Of a stretch of DNA of 64,000 bases, positions 37,321 through 50,165 are shown one piece after another. The translations under genes and the position numbers were made by a program. The notes under the pieces are model-generated. The model worked only from the letters and a program-made list of their open reading frames with translations. It was not told where the DNA came from and did not search any database. The stretch's first letter is position 1, and every line of letters begins with the position of its first letter. This DNA comes from Onchocerca volvulus (taxonomy: Eukaryota; Nematoda; Chromadorea; Rhabditida; Onchocercidae), in NCBI GenBank assembly GCA_000499405.2, contig HG738138.1, positions 25,141,745 through 25,205,744 on the forward strand, written 5' to 3'.

Positions 37321-40300
37321 AAAAATTAATCGAATTAAGTTTTTTTTTCTGTTTCATTTTATTTTTTGATTTTTCTTTTTCATTATTTGCCTTTTTTTTT
37401 TCATATTTTTATATTAATTTTAAGAAATATCGAAATATTAATGTAGCATTTTAAATCATTATCACAATGTTGAAAATTTGTCCTAATTAGAAACAGAAAA
37501 AAAAAAAAGAAACGAAAAGAAAAAAGGAAGTTAGGAAGTTTTAGTTTTTTTATTTTCGTTTTTTTTTTTTTATTCTAATATATTTGTTTTAAACTAATAA
37601 ACTAGCTTATTTCCGACACGAAAGAAACAAGTTAGCAACATATTTCATCCGAACAAAATATTAGCAGTTTAATTAATAAATTAATTTCTAATTAGTTAGA
37701 ATCAAATAATTGAATCTTAACCTTAGCTTATTTTTGTTTCGAAACTTTCCAATAATTAATTTGAAATAATAATTATAGCATTTTTTGTTATTTTATAATA
37801 ATTAATTTGGATAAATTATAATTCATTTTAGTAATTTGAAATGTCAATCATTACTCCTTTTTTTTTTAATATTATAGTAACTAATTTTGATAAATTATAA
37901 AAATTTCAGAATAAGAATATTAATTACAATACTTTTTTTTAATCTTATAATAATTAATTAAGAATATTAATTGCGATCTTTTTTTTAATTTTTTATAATA
38001 ATTACAAATATGGATTTAATTTTAACATAAATTATTGAGTATGATTTTTCTTGTAAATAATTTTGTTATGATTCATACTTATTTTGATAAAAACCTTTCC
38101 CAGAATACTGTAAATTTTATACCATTGAAAAAAAAAAAAAGAAAAAAAGGAATGTTTAATTGAAAATTTCATGAAATAAATTTCATTACGTAATACGGTA
38201 AGTTTTTTAAAAATTCAACAAATTGTCAAATTTGAAAAGTTTTAATTTAAAAAATTGTCAAATTAAATTTATATCTTATTTTCGGCTTTTTTTTTTTACA
38301 TTGTAAATGTAATACAAAAATGATTATCAAAACAATTCCTATATAATGAGATAGATATTCAAATTTATCTAACATTTCATTTTTGATCATTACAAAAAAA
38401 AAAGAGAAAATGAGCGGGAAAAAATCGAAAAAAAAAATGAATTTTCAGTAAACTTTCATAATTTCCAAATTTATTTAAATGTTAAAATTCAAAAATTAAT
38501 CAATAATTATCACATGTATATATTCGTCACAGATAAATGTTTTAATCAATTTCCTTAATTATTATTATTTTTTTTTTTTAAATAAATGTGGAAAATAGAA
38601 TTTAAAAATGATAAATTTATTCGTAATCATATGAAATCGATTATTACACATACACAAAAAAAAAAAAAAAGTTGCTAAAAATTTCAAAAAATCTTTTTCT
38701 TCCTATCAAAATAATTTATGAATTTTACTGTAATAATAATACTGTAATACTGTAATACTTTATGTAATACTGTAATATTGATTATTCCCATATAAATGAT
38801 TTATTTAAATGTTGAAAATTTAAAAACTAATCAATATTTAAAGCTTAAAAATTAATCAATATTATAGTATTACAAAAACGTACATATATTCACCAATTAT
38901 AAATATATTAATTTCCTTAAATGTATTAATTAAAAAAAAAATGCATTAATTAATTCCCTTAATATATTAATGCATTAATTAATTCCCTTAATCATCTTTT
39001 CTAATAAATGTGAAAAATAAAATTTAAAAAATGATAAATTTAGTAGTATCAGCAAAAGTGATTTTCTTCGCTTTAAATGAAAGATGGAGAAAAGACTAAA
39101 ATTAAAAATATCATTACTGATAGCATCGGCAAAAATTTCATTTTGTAATGTTTTATGATAGTGATAATGATTGATAATGATTGATTGATTGCTTTCGCTG
39201 TTCAAATCATATAATCGATTTATTTTCAAAAAAAAAAAGGAAAGAAAAAAAAAATCGTAAAATGATTTATACTATAAAAAATTAATTTAATTTATTTAAA
39301 TTTAAAATATTTGAAATATCAAATTAAGATATGAATTAAAATGCAATAAATAGGATTGCTTTTTTTTTTTATTTTTTTTTTATTTAATTTACCTGCAAAA
39401 AAAGGGAAATTCAAAAAACTAATTGATAGTACAAATTAATTTAATCTTAAAATATTTTAAATAACAAAATTACGATATATTAAAATGAATTAAAATTAAA
39501 TAAGATGATTGGAATATATGTAATTTTAAACATTTTAAAATAACAAAATTAAAATGTAATAAATTAAAATTGAATAAAAATTAATTTTGATAAGATATAA
39601 TAAAAATTAAATTATAATAATTAAAAATTAATAATTGTGCAAAATAATTATAGATAAATTATTAAAATTTGCCTCGTATATTTCATGTATAAAAAATTAA
39701 ATTTATTAAAGATAGCATTTTAATGTTTAATTATGCGTTATTACAGAGAAATTTTTTGATAATAGTAATATTGTCTTTTTATTTTTCTAACTTTTAAAAC
39801 ACCAAAGATCAATATATAATTTATTTCAAATTCGTTGTTTATCATTTTTTTGGAAAATTTACGATATCTTTACATATATATAAAGTATCTTGTGTAAATA
39901 AATTGAATTATTTAAAAAAAAAAAAACGAATTTTACCATTTACGATTTTAAAGAAAAATTTATTCCCAATTTGAAACAAAGAAAAAAAACAAACAAACTA
40001 ATTATTCAAAAAAAGAACTGACAAAAAAAAAAAAAAAAAATTATAATTTATTTATTTCAAAATTTCGTCCCAAATTTTTTTTCAGAATTTTTTTCCAAAT
40101 TTTTTCGTATGAGTTATCAATACATGAGTAAGCTACAAAAAAAAAAGTGATTATTCAAAAAAAAGCCTAAATTTTTCCGTAAATTTATTATCTAAATTTT
40201 TTCCTGTGAATTGTTAATACAAAATAAGTATTAATATAAGTTTTATTATAATAGTAATTAATAATAACCGGAATAAAAGTTGAAATTTGTTATAAATTCA

Positions 40301-41330
40301 TAAATTTGAAATGCATTTAATATATATATACATATAACCTTCAAGATTTAGAATTAATATCATAAATCATATATACTTCAAAATATTACAATTAGATCAT
40401 AAATCATTTCATATTTTTTCAAAATGTTAAATAAATAAAGGTCAAAAAAAAAAAGGAATATTTTGGGAATACTTGAGAAAATAAATTTGCTTTACTAATA
40501 AAAATTCAAAAACGCATAAATGATAAAATTATTGGAAATTATTATTTCTAATTAAAAATATTACAAAATATTCTGCAAATTATTTCTATATTTTTCTATA
40601 TGTTTACTCATTATTATTAGTTAATTTTACTAGTAGTTTTACAAATACAAAATTACAAATACAACTTTAAAAAATTGTATTTCACAAAAAAATACAAAAA
40701 TTCCGAAAAACAAAAAAAAAAATCTAGTTTTAAAAAATATTTCACAAAATTATATTTCTCTTTTCCTACTTTTTCTAATCTCAAATTTGTTTATGTATAT
40801 TAAGAAATTAAAAAAAAAAAAGTCACTTCTTTCTACTTATTTCTTCGATTTTTTTCTTTCTTAAATTTTCAAAATAAAAAAAATATGAAAAATACTTTTT
40901 GCTAACATTCAAGAAAATAATCTTATGAATCGCTTTAATGATAAAAAATGAAAAAGTTTGAAAATGATCGGTAAGTATTGGTTAATAGTTTTAATACCAT
41001 GCTTATTTCACACTTTGCCCTTAATATATCGATTATTTTTTTCAAATATTATTTTTTAAATTCTTTTTTTTTTTTTTTTAAATTATTTTTCATAGATATT
41101 AACACAAGCATACACTTCTGCTTCTTTTAAGTTTTCCATTTTTCTTTTTTATGGCATTAAAAATAATGTAAAATTCAAATTTGAAAATTAAAACCCGCTA
41201 ATATTATTTTAAATATAATTTTTTAATGGAATTCAAATATTAATTTAAATCGTACGGGAAAGTTCAATTTGATACAACACACATCTTATAATATATCAAT
41301 ACTAATAATACTGAATATTTGATATATAAT
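37321..41330. other. Non-coding AT-rich stretch
   Basis: Nothing coding was supported. Degenerate repeats of TTATAATAATTAATTTGGAT lie at about 37790-38010. Short duplications occur, such as TGCATTAATTAATTCCCTTA at 38942 and 38972 and AATACTGTAATACT near 38740. Homopolymers are common. The 84-codon frame at 38975-39229 minus has no recognisable features. Confidence 0.5.
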
Positions 41331-41374
41331 TTGCTAATGCATGCATCTTGCATCTTGCATGCATGCATTAGCAA
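41331..41374. repeat. Perfect 15-bp hairpin with 14-nt loop
   Basis: TTGCTAATGCATGCA at 41331-41345 pairs with TGCATGCATTAGCAA at 41360-41374. The loop contains the duplicated word TCTTGCA. AT-rich, partly matching flanks (ATATATAAT / GTTATATTAT) would extend the stem. Confidence 0.85.
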
Positions 41375-41879
41375 GTTATATTATCGTAAACTAGTAAATA
41401 CTATAAAATATTTTCTTTATGAAAACTTCTTGCATAATATTGCATTGAAATTTAATAAATTAAATTTATAATGATAATATTAAAATTATATTTACATACA
41501 CTAAGTAATTGAATAAAATATTAGAATGATATAGGAAAATCAAGAATAAACATAATTATCAATAATTTATCATTCAATTACTATCATTAACAAAAATAAG
41601 TGCAGTAAAACAGGAAATAATCCAAGATCTAAGAAAGATTTCTTTGCAAAGCCTAAGATAAAAAGACCTAATCAGGCCTAAAAAATGATCCCAGAGGAGT
41701 TTTAAGATAAAAAGAACCTAGCCAAGTCTAGAAAAAAGATTCCTTGTCCAGGTATGTCACACTTATCACCAAGATAATTAGGAAAAGATGACATCTTTTC
41801 TTCATTATCCTTCGATTCTACTTTTTCCAAGATTGATTTTAATAATGGAAAATAAAAGCTTCCATCATTTTTAAAATTA

Positions 41880-42245
41880 TACACATACATACGTACGTAT
41901 AGCACGTAAATATACACGTACATATAGTGTGCATATTTGTACACACGTAATCAAAGTTACGTGATCCTATACGTTTTTCACGATGATTAAATATATGGAA
42001 TTGGAATACTTGATATACGTGGAATGCATAAACGTACGCATATATACATACATATATGTACACATGTAATCAAATTTATTTACGTGATATTATACGTTTT
42101 TTTTTTTTACACAAAAAATCAAATATATGAAATAAAAAGAATCACGTAAAAAAAACACTTTACGTAAAAAAACAAAAAAATCACGTAAAAAAACATTTTA
42201 CATAAAAAAAAAAACAAAAAAATCACGTAAAAAAAAAACAAAAAA
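41880..42245. repeat. ACGTA-rich tandem repeat region
   Basis: A unit of about 120 bp occurs twice: TGTACACACGTAATCAAAGT, TACGTGATCCTATACGTTTT near 41938, and TGTACACATGTAATCAAATT, TTACGTGATATTATACGTTT near 42057. It is preceded by TACATACGTACG words and followed by several TCACGTAAAAAAA(A)CA units (42142-42240). Confidence 0.75.
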
Positions 42246-43490
42246 CATTTTTTGATATAATATTGAAATCAATTTTTGATGCTAAAAATTTATATAATTA
42301 ATCAATTAAAATCGAAAAAAAAAGCATTAAAAAAAAAACTGTTTTTTTTTTTTTGTGCCAGCGTAATAAGTGATACATTTAAAATGGAATGTGTAATAAA
42401 TTGATTCATTTCTTTTACATCAAAATATATTTTTCAAATCGGTAAATTGTTACATACGAAATAAAACGAAATTTAATGAAAAAGAAAAGAGGAAAAAAAA
42501 GAAAAAAATTAATGAAATCTTTTATAACAATCATTTTCTACAATTATTTCTGTGATACGATGTACTCATTTCCTTGAATTTCTAAATTATTTAATATCTC
42601 TAATCGAATCTACCATAGTATTAATTTTTTTTTTTTTTTATTTTATAAATTTAAAATTTCAATTTTTCTTTTTTTTTTTTTAAACATACGCTAAAGTTAC
42701 AAATATATATTTATGTATTCGTATGAAAATTGAAATATTCAAAGATATTATAATTCCAATATTTCTTTTTTTTTTTTCTTTAATATATGTAACTTTTATG
42801 CACATGTTTATATGATATGAATGATTGGAGATATTTAAAAAGGTAAGCTAAACCTAAATTTATAAATTTAAAATCCCAATATTTCTTTCTTTAACATACA
42901 TTAAAGTTACAGCAAATGAATGATTGAAATGTTCAAAGATAAATTAAATATAATTTTATAAATTTAAAATTTAAATATTTGTTTTTTTTTTTCTAACATT
43001 CTCATAAAAGTTATATGTAAAATTTATATGATTACTGTACATATTTTATTTACTCCATTATTGAAAATGATTAAAATGATAAAAAAATTATGAAATTACG
43101 AATAATTAAAATAATAAAAATCATAAAAATGATAAAAAAAGATAAATAAAAGTAAATGTGAAAAAGATAGTAATAAAGAAAAAATGAAATTTATACAATT
43201 ACTATATATATATATATTTATTTGAACATTATTATAAATGATTAAAATGATGGAAAAAATTTGGTAAAAAAAAAAAAATGAATGATTAAAATGATAAAAA
43301 AAAAAAAAAAACAAAAAAAATGGGTAAAAATAAATGTGAAAAAGCTAGTAATACGCAAAAAAAAAAGGCATATTTATTCATATCACAAAAGTTAAGCATT
43401 TTTTTTTTTTTGATCATTTCTAAATGGATTTGTAAAAAAAAAAAAAAATCAAAAAAAAAGAAAGTGAAAAAAAAAAGGAAAGAAAAGAAA
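42246..43490. other. Non-coding AT-rich stretch
   Basis: No gene. A loose tandem pattern recurs at about 42640, 42760, 42880 and 42960: AAATTTAAAATTTCAATATT, TTTCTTT, ATACATTAAAGTTAC, ATATGAATGATTG. A second pattern recurs at about 43060-43330: ATGATTAAAATGATAAAAAA, with two similar GTAAAT(G)TGAAAAAG(A/C)TAGTAAT blocks. Confidence 0.5.
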
Positions 43491-43492
43491 GA

Positions 43493-43564
<72 letters not shown>

Positions 43565-43568
43565 TGAC
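43491..43568. repeat. (GACAAC)n(GAC)n CpG-containing repeat
   Basis: GACAACAACGACAACGACAA then (GAC)n. It is the most CpG-dense place in the window. The three frames give poly-Asp, Arg/Cys or Ser runs, so the open frames on both strands (43320-43655) are repeat artefacts. Confidence 0.95.
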
Positions 43569-43779
43569 AAAATGGATAATAGAAAAAGTAGGGAAAGGCA
43601 AAATAAAAAAAAAGGGAAAAAAAAAAAACTTTCCAATTTTTTGACATTTAACTAAATGACAAATAATTTCTAAGTGAAATGCGCGTTTTCTTCTTCTCTA
43701 AATAATACATAAAATAAATAATTAAAGGGAAAAAAAGGAAAACTAATTTATATAATAAAAAAAAGAGTTAATTGTATTA

Positions 43780-44130
43780 TTTTATTTATATTAGATTAAT
43801 TTATCTAAATTTTTTAATAAGTAATCATTATCATTATTTTAATACAATATAATATAATTCAAGTATATTAGTAACGTTAAGAATCATCATTATTAATTAT
43901 ATTAGTAATCGCCATCATTATTAATCATATCAGTAACTTTTCGATTATATAAATTATTTTATTCATATTAATTATGTTAGTAATACAAGTGTATTGGTAA
44001 TTTTACAAATTATCATTTCAATTATATTAATAACCATTATCATTATTAATTATATTAGTAACTTTTTAATTATATTAATCATTTTTTCAAAAATACTAAT
44101 TACATTTATGTCAGTGATTTTTTAATTATT
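43780..44130. repeat. Degenerate array of ATTAATTATATTAGTAA
   Basis: Units of about 35-45 bp (CATCATTATTAATTATATTA, GTAATCGC) recur at least six times with decay. Confidence 0.6.
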
Positions 44131-44799
44131 TCGCTTGTTTGAATTATATTTTATTAATAATATTCGCTAAAAAGAAAAGAAAGAAAGGAAATTATTTTAT
44201 ATATAAATAGATAAAAATAAAAAATAAAAAAGTGATTATTTCATTTTTCAGTTACATTATTTTATTCGTATTAATTATGTTCTATTATAATTTATGTTAA
44301 TACTATTTCTTATATTGCAAAATATGCTCATATTAAGAGAAATTACTGAGAATATTCGAATATTCCAGCATTCTCGTTATAGGAATTATCCCATTTTCGA
44401 CTATTATTTAGATCACTACCTGTTAATTTGATTTTAAATTTAATCAACAAAACTTATTTTTTAAATTTGATTGGCTAACATATGATAATAATGTTCTAAC
44501 ATTTATATTGTTTGTAATTTTTTCTTTAGACTTTTTATAATTCATATTTCTTTTAATTTATGTATAATTTGCTTTTTCAGATGCAAAATATAAATGAATA
44601 ATTAGATAATTAAATCGTATAAATAAATGATTCTAAAAGAGACAATTTTTGATATTTTGTTTATATATCAAATAATGAATCAACCAAATCATTTAATTCA
44701 GAATTTTCTTTTTTTTTTTTTTTTTTGGTGAAATTGAATTTGAATCATAAAATTATTAAAATAACATTTGCAATAATCAATGTTTTGGGTTCATACCAG

Positions 44800-45064
44800 G
44801 CATAAATATACCATAATCTTTGTTATTACTATTACTATGATTGTAACCGTTACTATGCTATCATTATAATTATAACTATAATCGTTGCTACATTACAATA
44901 ATAATAATAATTATTATTATTACTAGTAATATCAAATTTCGATACCACATCATTACTATCATTATTATTATCACTATAATCGTTGCTACATTACAATGAT
45001 AATCATTATTATTAGCATCATTAAGACTATAATCGTTATCATATACCATTAGCACTATAAGCAA
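44800..45064. repeat. Degenerate array with ACTATAATCGTTGCTACATT units, left part
   Basis: ACTATAATCGTTGCTACATT then ACAATAATAAT occurs near 44874 and 44970, with weaker copies (GACTATAATCGTTATCATA) near 45028. Related ACTATTATCGTTGTCACATT resumes at about 45299, beyond the inverted-repeat element. Confidence 0.7.
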
Positions 45065-45295
45065 GGAAATTCCGAAAGGTGGATTATTATAAGCAAGAAA
45101 TATTAGAATTCGAGAAGCGTGAAAACAGTTTCAAATGAATCAACAAGGATAAACATATTTACCGCCAAAAAAATAAACAAAGAGATAAATATGTTTCCCG
45201 CCAAAATTATTTTTGTTGGTTCATTTGAAACTGTTTTCACGCTTGTTGAATTTTAACATTTCACGCTTATAATAATCCATCTTTCGGAATTTTCC
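45065..45295. mobile_element. MITE-like inverted-repeat element (about 230 bp)
   Basis: Terminal inverted repeats of about 80 bp. The left arm has GGAAATTCCGAAAGGTGGAT, TATTATAAGC, GCGTGAAAACAGTTTCAAAT, GAATCAACAA. The right arm has TTGTTGGTTCATTTGAAACT, GTTTTCACGC, GCTTATAATAATCCATCTTT, CGGAATTTTCC. The short centre holds ATAAACATATTTACCGCC and ATAAATATGTTTCCCGCC, also found with variation at 7010-7060. No coding capacity. It interrupts an older tandem array. A target-site duplication could not be fixed with certainty (CACTAT is present on both sides). Confidence 0.7.
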
Positions 45296-45298
45296 GAC

Positions 45299-46194
45299 AC
45301 TATTATCGTTGTCACATTTACATAATGATATTGTTAACATTAGTGATTATTACGGTAATAAGAAAGATTAAAACGATAATAATAATGGTATGTTAATAAA
45401 ATTATAGTCATTGCTAATAATTATTATTATTAACTATAACCATTATCATTACCATTATAATCTATACCACACATTATAATAGTAATCATTACTATCAATA
45501 TCAAATCTTCATTGCATAGAAATTCCAAGTGGATATAAAATGAAAGGTGACAAGTGATAAGATAGGGAAGGAGACAGAACAATCGAGAAAGAGCGCGTCA
45601 TCATAAAATGAATTGTTTGCTAACATATCGACCAAAAAAGAAAAAAAAAAGAATTTTTTCCAATATTCAAAAATTCAAATTCAAGAAATAATTAAAATTT
45701 AGCACGAATTTTCGATAACATAAATGTTTCCCATTTCAACTTTTTATTTTATTTTTGTCACATTTTAGTTTAAAAATAAATGAAATCCTCTTAATTATTG
45801 ATTACTGCTTTGTAGTTGTAATATTTCATTATAAATTTTAAAACTTAATTATGAATGATTGACTAACTGATTCAAATACTTTCGGCAAAAAATTTTCGTA
45901 AAATTTATTAAACAAATTTATTCAAAACTATAATTTATGAGTGTAATTAAGATTAAAGTTAAAATTTAAAGCTAACAATTAAATATTTTGTTCAATGATT
46001 ATTATTATTATTATCACTATGGGATAAAAAGAATGGAATAAATGAAGAAATGAGAAATTTAGACGGGAAGGAAAAATCGGAGAGATGAAATTTGAAGAAT
46101 GAACCAGTTTTGTTTAGATTCTGGGAAAATATATTTCATTGTTCGAGTATTAAAAGTTGTATTTACTGTTGTCCAAATTATTATTTTAGTGTAG
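45299..46194. other. Non-coding region with array remnants
   Basis: The first 200 bases continue the ATT/ATC-type degenerate array (ATAATAATGG, CATTATCATTACCATTATAA). The rest is AT-rich with a somewhat more mixed block at 45520-45610. I found no convincing first exon for the downstream candidate. Confidence 0.4.
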
Positions 46195-46718
46195 CAAACT
46201 GGTAAATGTGATCCTCATTATAATATAATAATTGAACATCGATTGGGAAATGTGACATTTTGTCAAAGAATGAAATGAAAGTAAGTTTTCAAGAAATATG
46301 CATGAAAAAAAAATATATATATGAAAATTGCTAAGCAACAAAAATTGAAATAAGATTACTAATCATTTTCTAAAAGTGAACCTTTGACCTTTGGAGAAAT
46401 TTACGTTATTTATCTTGCATGAATATCATGAATAAAATAAATAAATTACGTGATAAAACTTTTAAAATGATAATAGAAAGCGGAAAGTAGAGAAAATAAC
46501 AGAAAAAAAGATAATATTCATTGCTTTTGCATACAGCATATTTAATAAATGATCAAGCTAAAGGTCAGCCAAGAGGTCAAGGCTATTGCGTAACACAAGG
46601 ATCATTCTTCATTCCATTCATTATCATCCAACAAAATAATAGCTCTATTCATTTGCAAATGATATATGAAGCTAAAATTGATGCCAATGATGAAAATACC
46701 TTCATTAATTCTAATTAA
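46195..46718 (+). pseudogene. Two exon-like coding segments with a frame conflict
   Basis: Segment A starts after TTTTAGTGTAG (46194) and reads QTGKCDPHYNIIIEHRLGNV, then TFCQRMK. It meets an in-frame TGA at 46276, four bases before a strong donor GTAAGT (46281). Segment B follows acceptor TTGCATACAG (46536) and reads AYLINDQAKGQPRGQGYC, VTQGSFFIPFIIIQQ, NNSSIHLQMIYEAK, ending in TAA at 46716-46718. Both have varied, protein-like composition with paired Cys, suggesting a secreted protein. Phases do not match: A would leave two bases, while B needs one. This may be a pseudogene, a small sequence error near the homopolymeric AAATGAAA, or two unrelated exons. No family recognised. Confidence 0.35.
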
Positions 46719-47690
46719 TGATAATATGACTGATAAATATATTTGTCAACATTGATTATAAATTGCAATAATGATAAAAAGTGACAAGGAATTTTATCGT
46801 TACAGTATTACCGTTACAAGATTAATAATACCGTTACAAGATTAATAATATTGATTAAAAAGTGATAAAGCTTACATTTACCTAAATCCATCAAATTTAC
46901 ATGCAAATATGAATTTGATGATAAATAAAAAGTGAAATTTTTATCACTAGCAGTATTATCGGCAGTAGAATTAGTAATAATGATAACAAATGATGAAGAT
47001 TTTTAACATCACCAGTTTGTAAAATTGATAGTGCAAGCAGATAAATGTCGAATTTTACTGTTAAATAATGGCAATCGATCGCTTTGCTGATAAACGATTT
47101 TGATAATGATGAAAATGAAGATAATGGTTATATATATATGAAATTCAGAAACAAATTAAATGAAAATGAATAATTATTCTAATGATCTATATAATTCCTA
47201 TTCTATGTTGCAATTTTAGCAATAATATTTCAAAATTCCCAGTTCAGTTATTCAGTGATAATGATAATAATAATTAATAATAATGAATAAATATTTATCA
47301 TTATTATTAATAATGATTCATAATAACAATAATCATGATAGTAATAGTAATAACAATGAAATGTAAAAAATTCGATAAATACTTCACAATTTTTACATAA
47401 AACTAATATTTCGTTTTAATTTTGAAATTTTTCAATATAATATGAGGGAATTTTGAAAATGAAAATGATAGAAATTGAAAAAAGAAAAAAATGCGGAAAA
47501 AATAAATATCATCCTGAAACAAACATATGTAAACTAAAAATTTTAACCAACAGCTGTGTACTTCTCTTCCGAAAACTTGAAAACTTCCACCTCCTCTTTT
47601 CTCCCTTCCATCTTTCATTCTCTTCTGTCTATCTTTCACAGCAAAAAAAAAAAGAAAAAAAAAAAAATGAAAAAATGATTACTACATGAT
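46719..47690. other. Non-coding AT-rich stretch
   Basis: Contains a duplicated CCGTTACAAGATTAATAAT at 46810 and 46832, an AATAATAATGAATAA-rich patch near 47260-47340 and a polypyrimidine-rich block at 47550-47640 ending TTTCACAG. That block looks like an intron end, but no coding exon follows it (A-run and ATGAAAAAATG). Confidence 0.45.
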
Positions 47691-48260
47691 TGGTTTAAAT
47701 TATTATCAATAATGATCGAAAATTTGCTAAAATTTGGCCAAAAAAAAAAAAACACAAAAAAAATCTCTTATTCTTTCCAACCCATTAAGATAATATACTT
47801 ACAGTAATTTAAATACAGTATATCTACAGTAATTTAGGGCCAATTACTTCATGCATACAGTAGGCGACTGTCATCGATATGATTTACTTACAATAACTTA
47901 ACTACCCTATATTCACAATGATTTAGGGCAAACTACTGTACGTATGCAATAAGTGGCGGTCATCGATATGGTATGCTTACAGTAATTTAAATATGGTATA
48001 TTTACAATAATTTAACGTCAATTACTGTAACAGCAAAAAAAAGGCTACAAATGATTGGCCTAAATTATTATCAATGAGACTAATTGCTAAAATTTGGTTA
48101 AAAATACGCGCAAAAAGTTCCTAATTTTTTTCAGTCCATTAATACGGCATATTTACAGTAGTTTAACTATAGTATAATTACAATAAACCAACGCTAATTA
48201 ATGTAGACATGGTACACTCATGGTACAGTAAATGACGACATATTTACAGTAATTTCTTTT
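47690..48260. repeat. Composite tandem repeat with CTTACAGTAATTTAA units
   Basis: The unit TATACTTACAGTAATTTAAA, TACAGTATATCTACAGTAAT, TTAGGGCCAATTACT, ATACAGTAGGCGACTGTCAT, CGATATG recurs about every 90 bp: near 47796, 47885, 47970 and, diverged, 48150. A larger flank (GATTGGTTTAAATTATTATC, GCTAAAATTTGG) is duplicated at 47690 and 48053, so the whole block is a second-order repeat of about 360 bp. Confidence 0.8.
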
Positions 48261-49670
48261 TTTCTTTTTCATTTTTTTTTAACACAATTTGTTTTAAATA
48301 TAAAATTGATGAGTGTAATTTTAGGAATAATTTTAAGAATAAAAGAAATTTAAGAAACTTTCCAGGTTTATTACATCAATTCAATTCTCTGTCAAAATTT
48401 TTAATTAAAAATATCGATAATAATGGAGTTCAAAAGCTTAGTCAAACGTCTTAAAGTGATCAAATTATTTCATTTAAATTGCCATTTTTGGCATTTCAGA
48501 AAATAATTTGGATAAATAACCGAGTAAAATTATGGAAATAATTAATGGAATTAATGGTAAATATGAAAAAAAAAGAAAAAAAAAAAACGAAATTGTGAAA
48601 TAAGCAAAATACAAATATGACATTAAAATGTAAGCAAATGCGGAACGAAAGTTTATTCTTTTTTTTCTTTTTTTAGGAGAAATATTCTACAAATTGACGT
48701 ATGTATACAATTTTTGATAATGTAAAGAAAATACTTTAAACATTTTGAAATTTAAAAAAAAAAAAAAAAAAAGAATATTTCGAAAAATCCGTCAACTATT
48801 ACGTCAAATTATAGCTGAGAAATTCCTTAAAAATAATCAATTTTTTACATTTATATAATTCCAGAAAAAAAAAATTTTTTTATTTATAGAATATTTTTTG
48901 CAATCCTAAAATATTAATAAAAGTGTTTTTTTCTTTTTTTTTTTTTGACTATAATTTGTAGTAATTAAAATTTTTTGGGATTTCGTAACATCTTAAAATA
49001 GATTAGAATTATCATTCTAATTTAATTTTCCTGATTAAAAAAAATAAAATCGCAAATTTTGTTAATTTTTTATTCTCTTTGAATTCTTGGAAGCATGAAA
49101 ACATGAATTCGTAAAACATTTTGGATTTTAAAATTCTTCCAGAAGAATAATTACTTGTTTTGCGTATGTATGTACGATGCTTTATGAAGTTAAACATTCT
49201 TTCAAAAAAAAAAAATTCTTGCAGAAATTTTACAAATATTTGCAATTAGTTGCAATTCTCAACTCTATTTTATCCTTCTTAGATATATCGAAGATGATAA
49301 GGTAGATAACCTCATGATAAAGTTTATCATCCTAATAATAAAAGACAATAATAGAAAAATTCTAATTCTTTTCAAAAAATGATAAAATTTTCATTAACTA
49401 TTAAATTTATTATATTCAAAAAAATTTTTTTCTTTTTTCTTTAAAAAGTAGACAATCAAGTGTGTGAAGTTTCATTTCCTTTTTTTTTTTTTTCTTGTGA
49501 AAATGAAAAGGAATCAAATAAATCGACATGAAAAATGGAAAAGAGTAGGAAGTAATGATGAAAAAATGGTATGATATTGCAAAAATAGTAACATTACATA
49601 AAATGTAAGCAATCTTTTCGTGCTGATAAGAGATAAGAAAAAAAATTGGAATTCGTAAGAAGATAAGCTG
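48261..49670. other. Non-coding AT-rich stretch
   Basis: No gene supported. Homopolymers, and a few more complex blocks at 49100-49340 (with AGATGATAAGGTAGATAACC and GATAAAGTTTATCATC, a small stem). No splice-bounded open frames. Confidence 0.45.
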
Positions 49671-49674
49671 TACA

Positions 49675-50165
49675 GGAATGATAAAGTTGTTAAGTTATAT
49701 GGAAGAATGATAAATCTAAATTTGCTAAAATATTGAGTGAAAAGTTGAAATTTTAAAAGCTATATATATATATATATAAGAGTGATAAATTAAGATCTGA
49801 TAAGTTAGGAAGATGATAAATTTGAATTTGATAAGTTGTATATAGGGATGATAAATTCAAATTTCAGAGGTTGTATATATAAGATGATAAATTTGAATTT
49901 GATAAGCTAAATTGTAAGGATGCTAAATTTCGCTTTTGATAAACTATGAAGATAAATTCAAATTTGATTAGTTATATATAAGCGTAATATAAATTAGTAA
50001 GAAGATAAGCTATATAAAATGATAAATTTAAATTTGACAAGTTATATATAGAGGATTATATATTTAAATTTGATAAAATATACGAAAATAATAAATTTAA
50101 ATTTAATAAAATTGAAGATGATAAAAATTTAAATTTGATAAGTTGTGCATTAAAAATGATAAAAA
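49675..50165. repeat. Degenerate 40-50-bp tandem array (GATAAATTTAAATTTGATAA)
   Basis: About eleven units of the form ATGATAAATTTGAATTTGAT then AAGTTATATATA with variable linkers, including a (TA)n patch at 49762-49778. Confidence 0.85.

Noticed and set aside
41702..41944. 80-codon minus-strand frame with a protein-like middle (KSILEKVESKDNEEKMSS)
   Set aside because: No acceptor upstream; the N-terminal half is repeat-derived Tyr/Val/Tyr. It might hide an exon, but support is insufficient.
43286..43655. Long frames on both strands with poly-Asp, poly-Ser or Arg/Cys runs
   Set aside because: Every frame is open because of the (GAC)n repeat and flanking A-runs.
47403..47689. Open frames on both strands and a TTTCACAG acceptor-like site
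   Set aside because: The polypyrimidine tract makes frames on both strands; only A-runs follow the AG.
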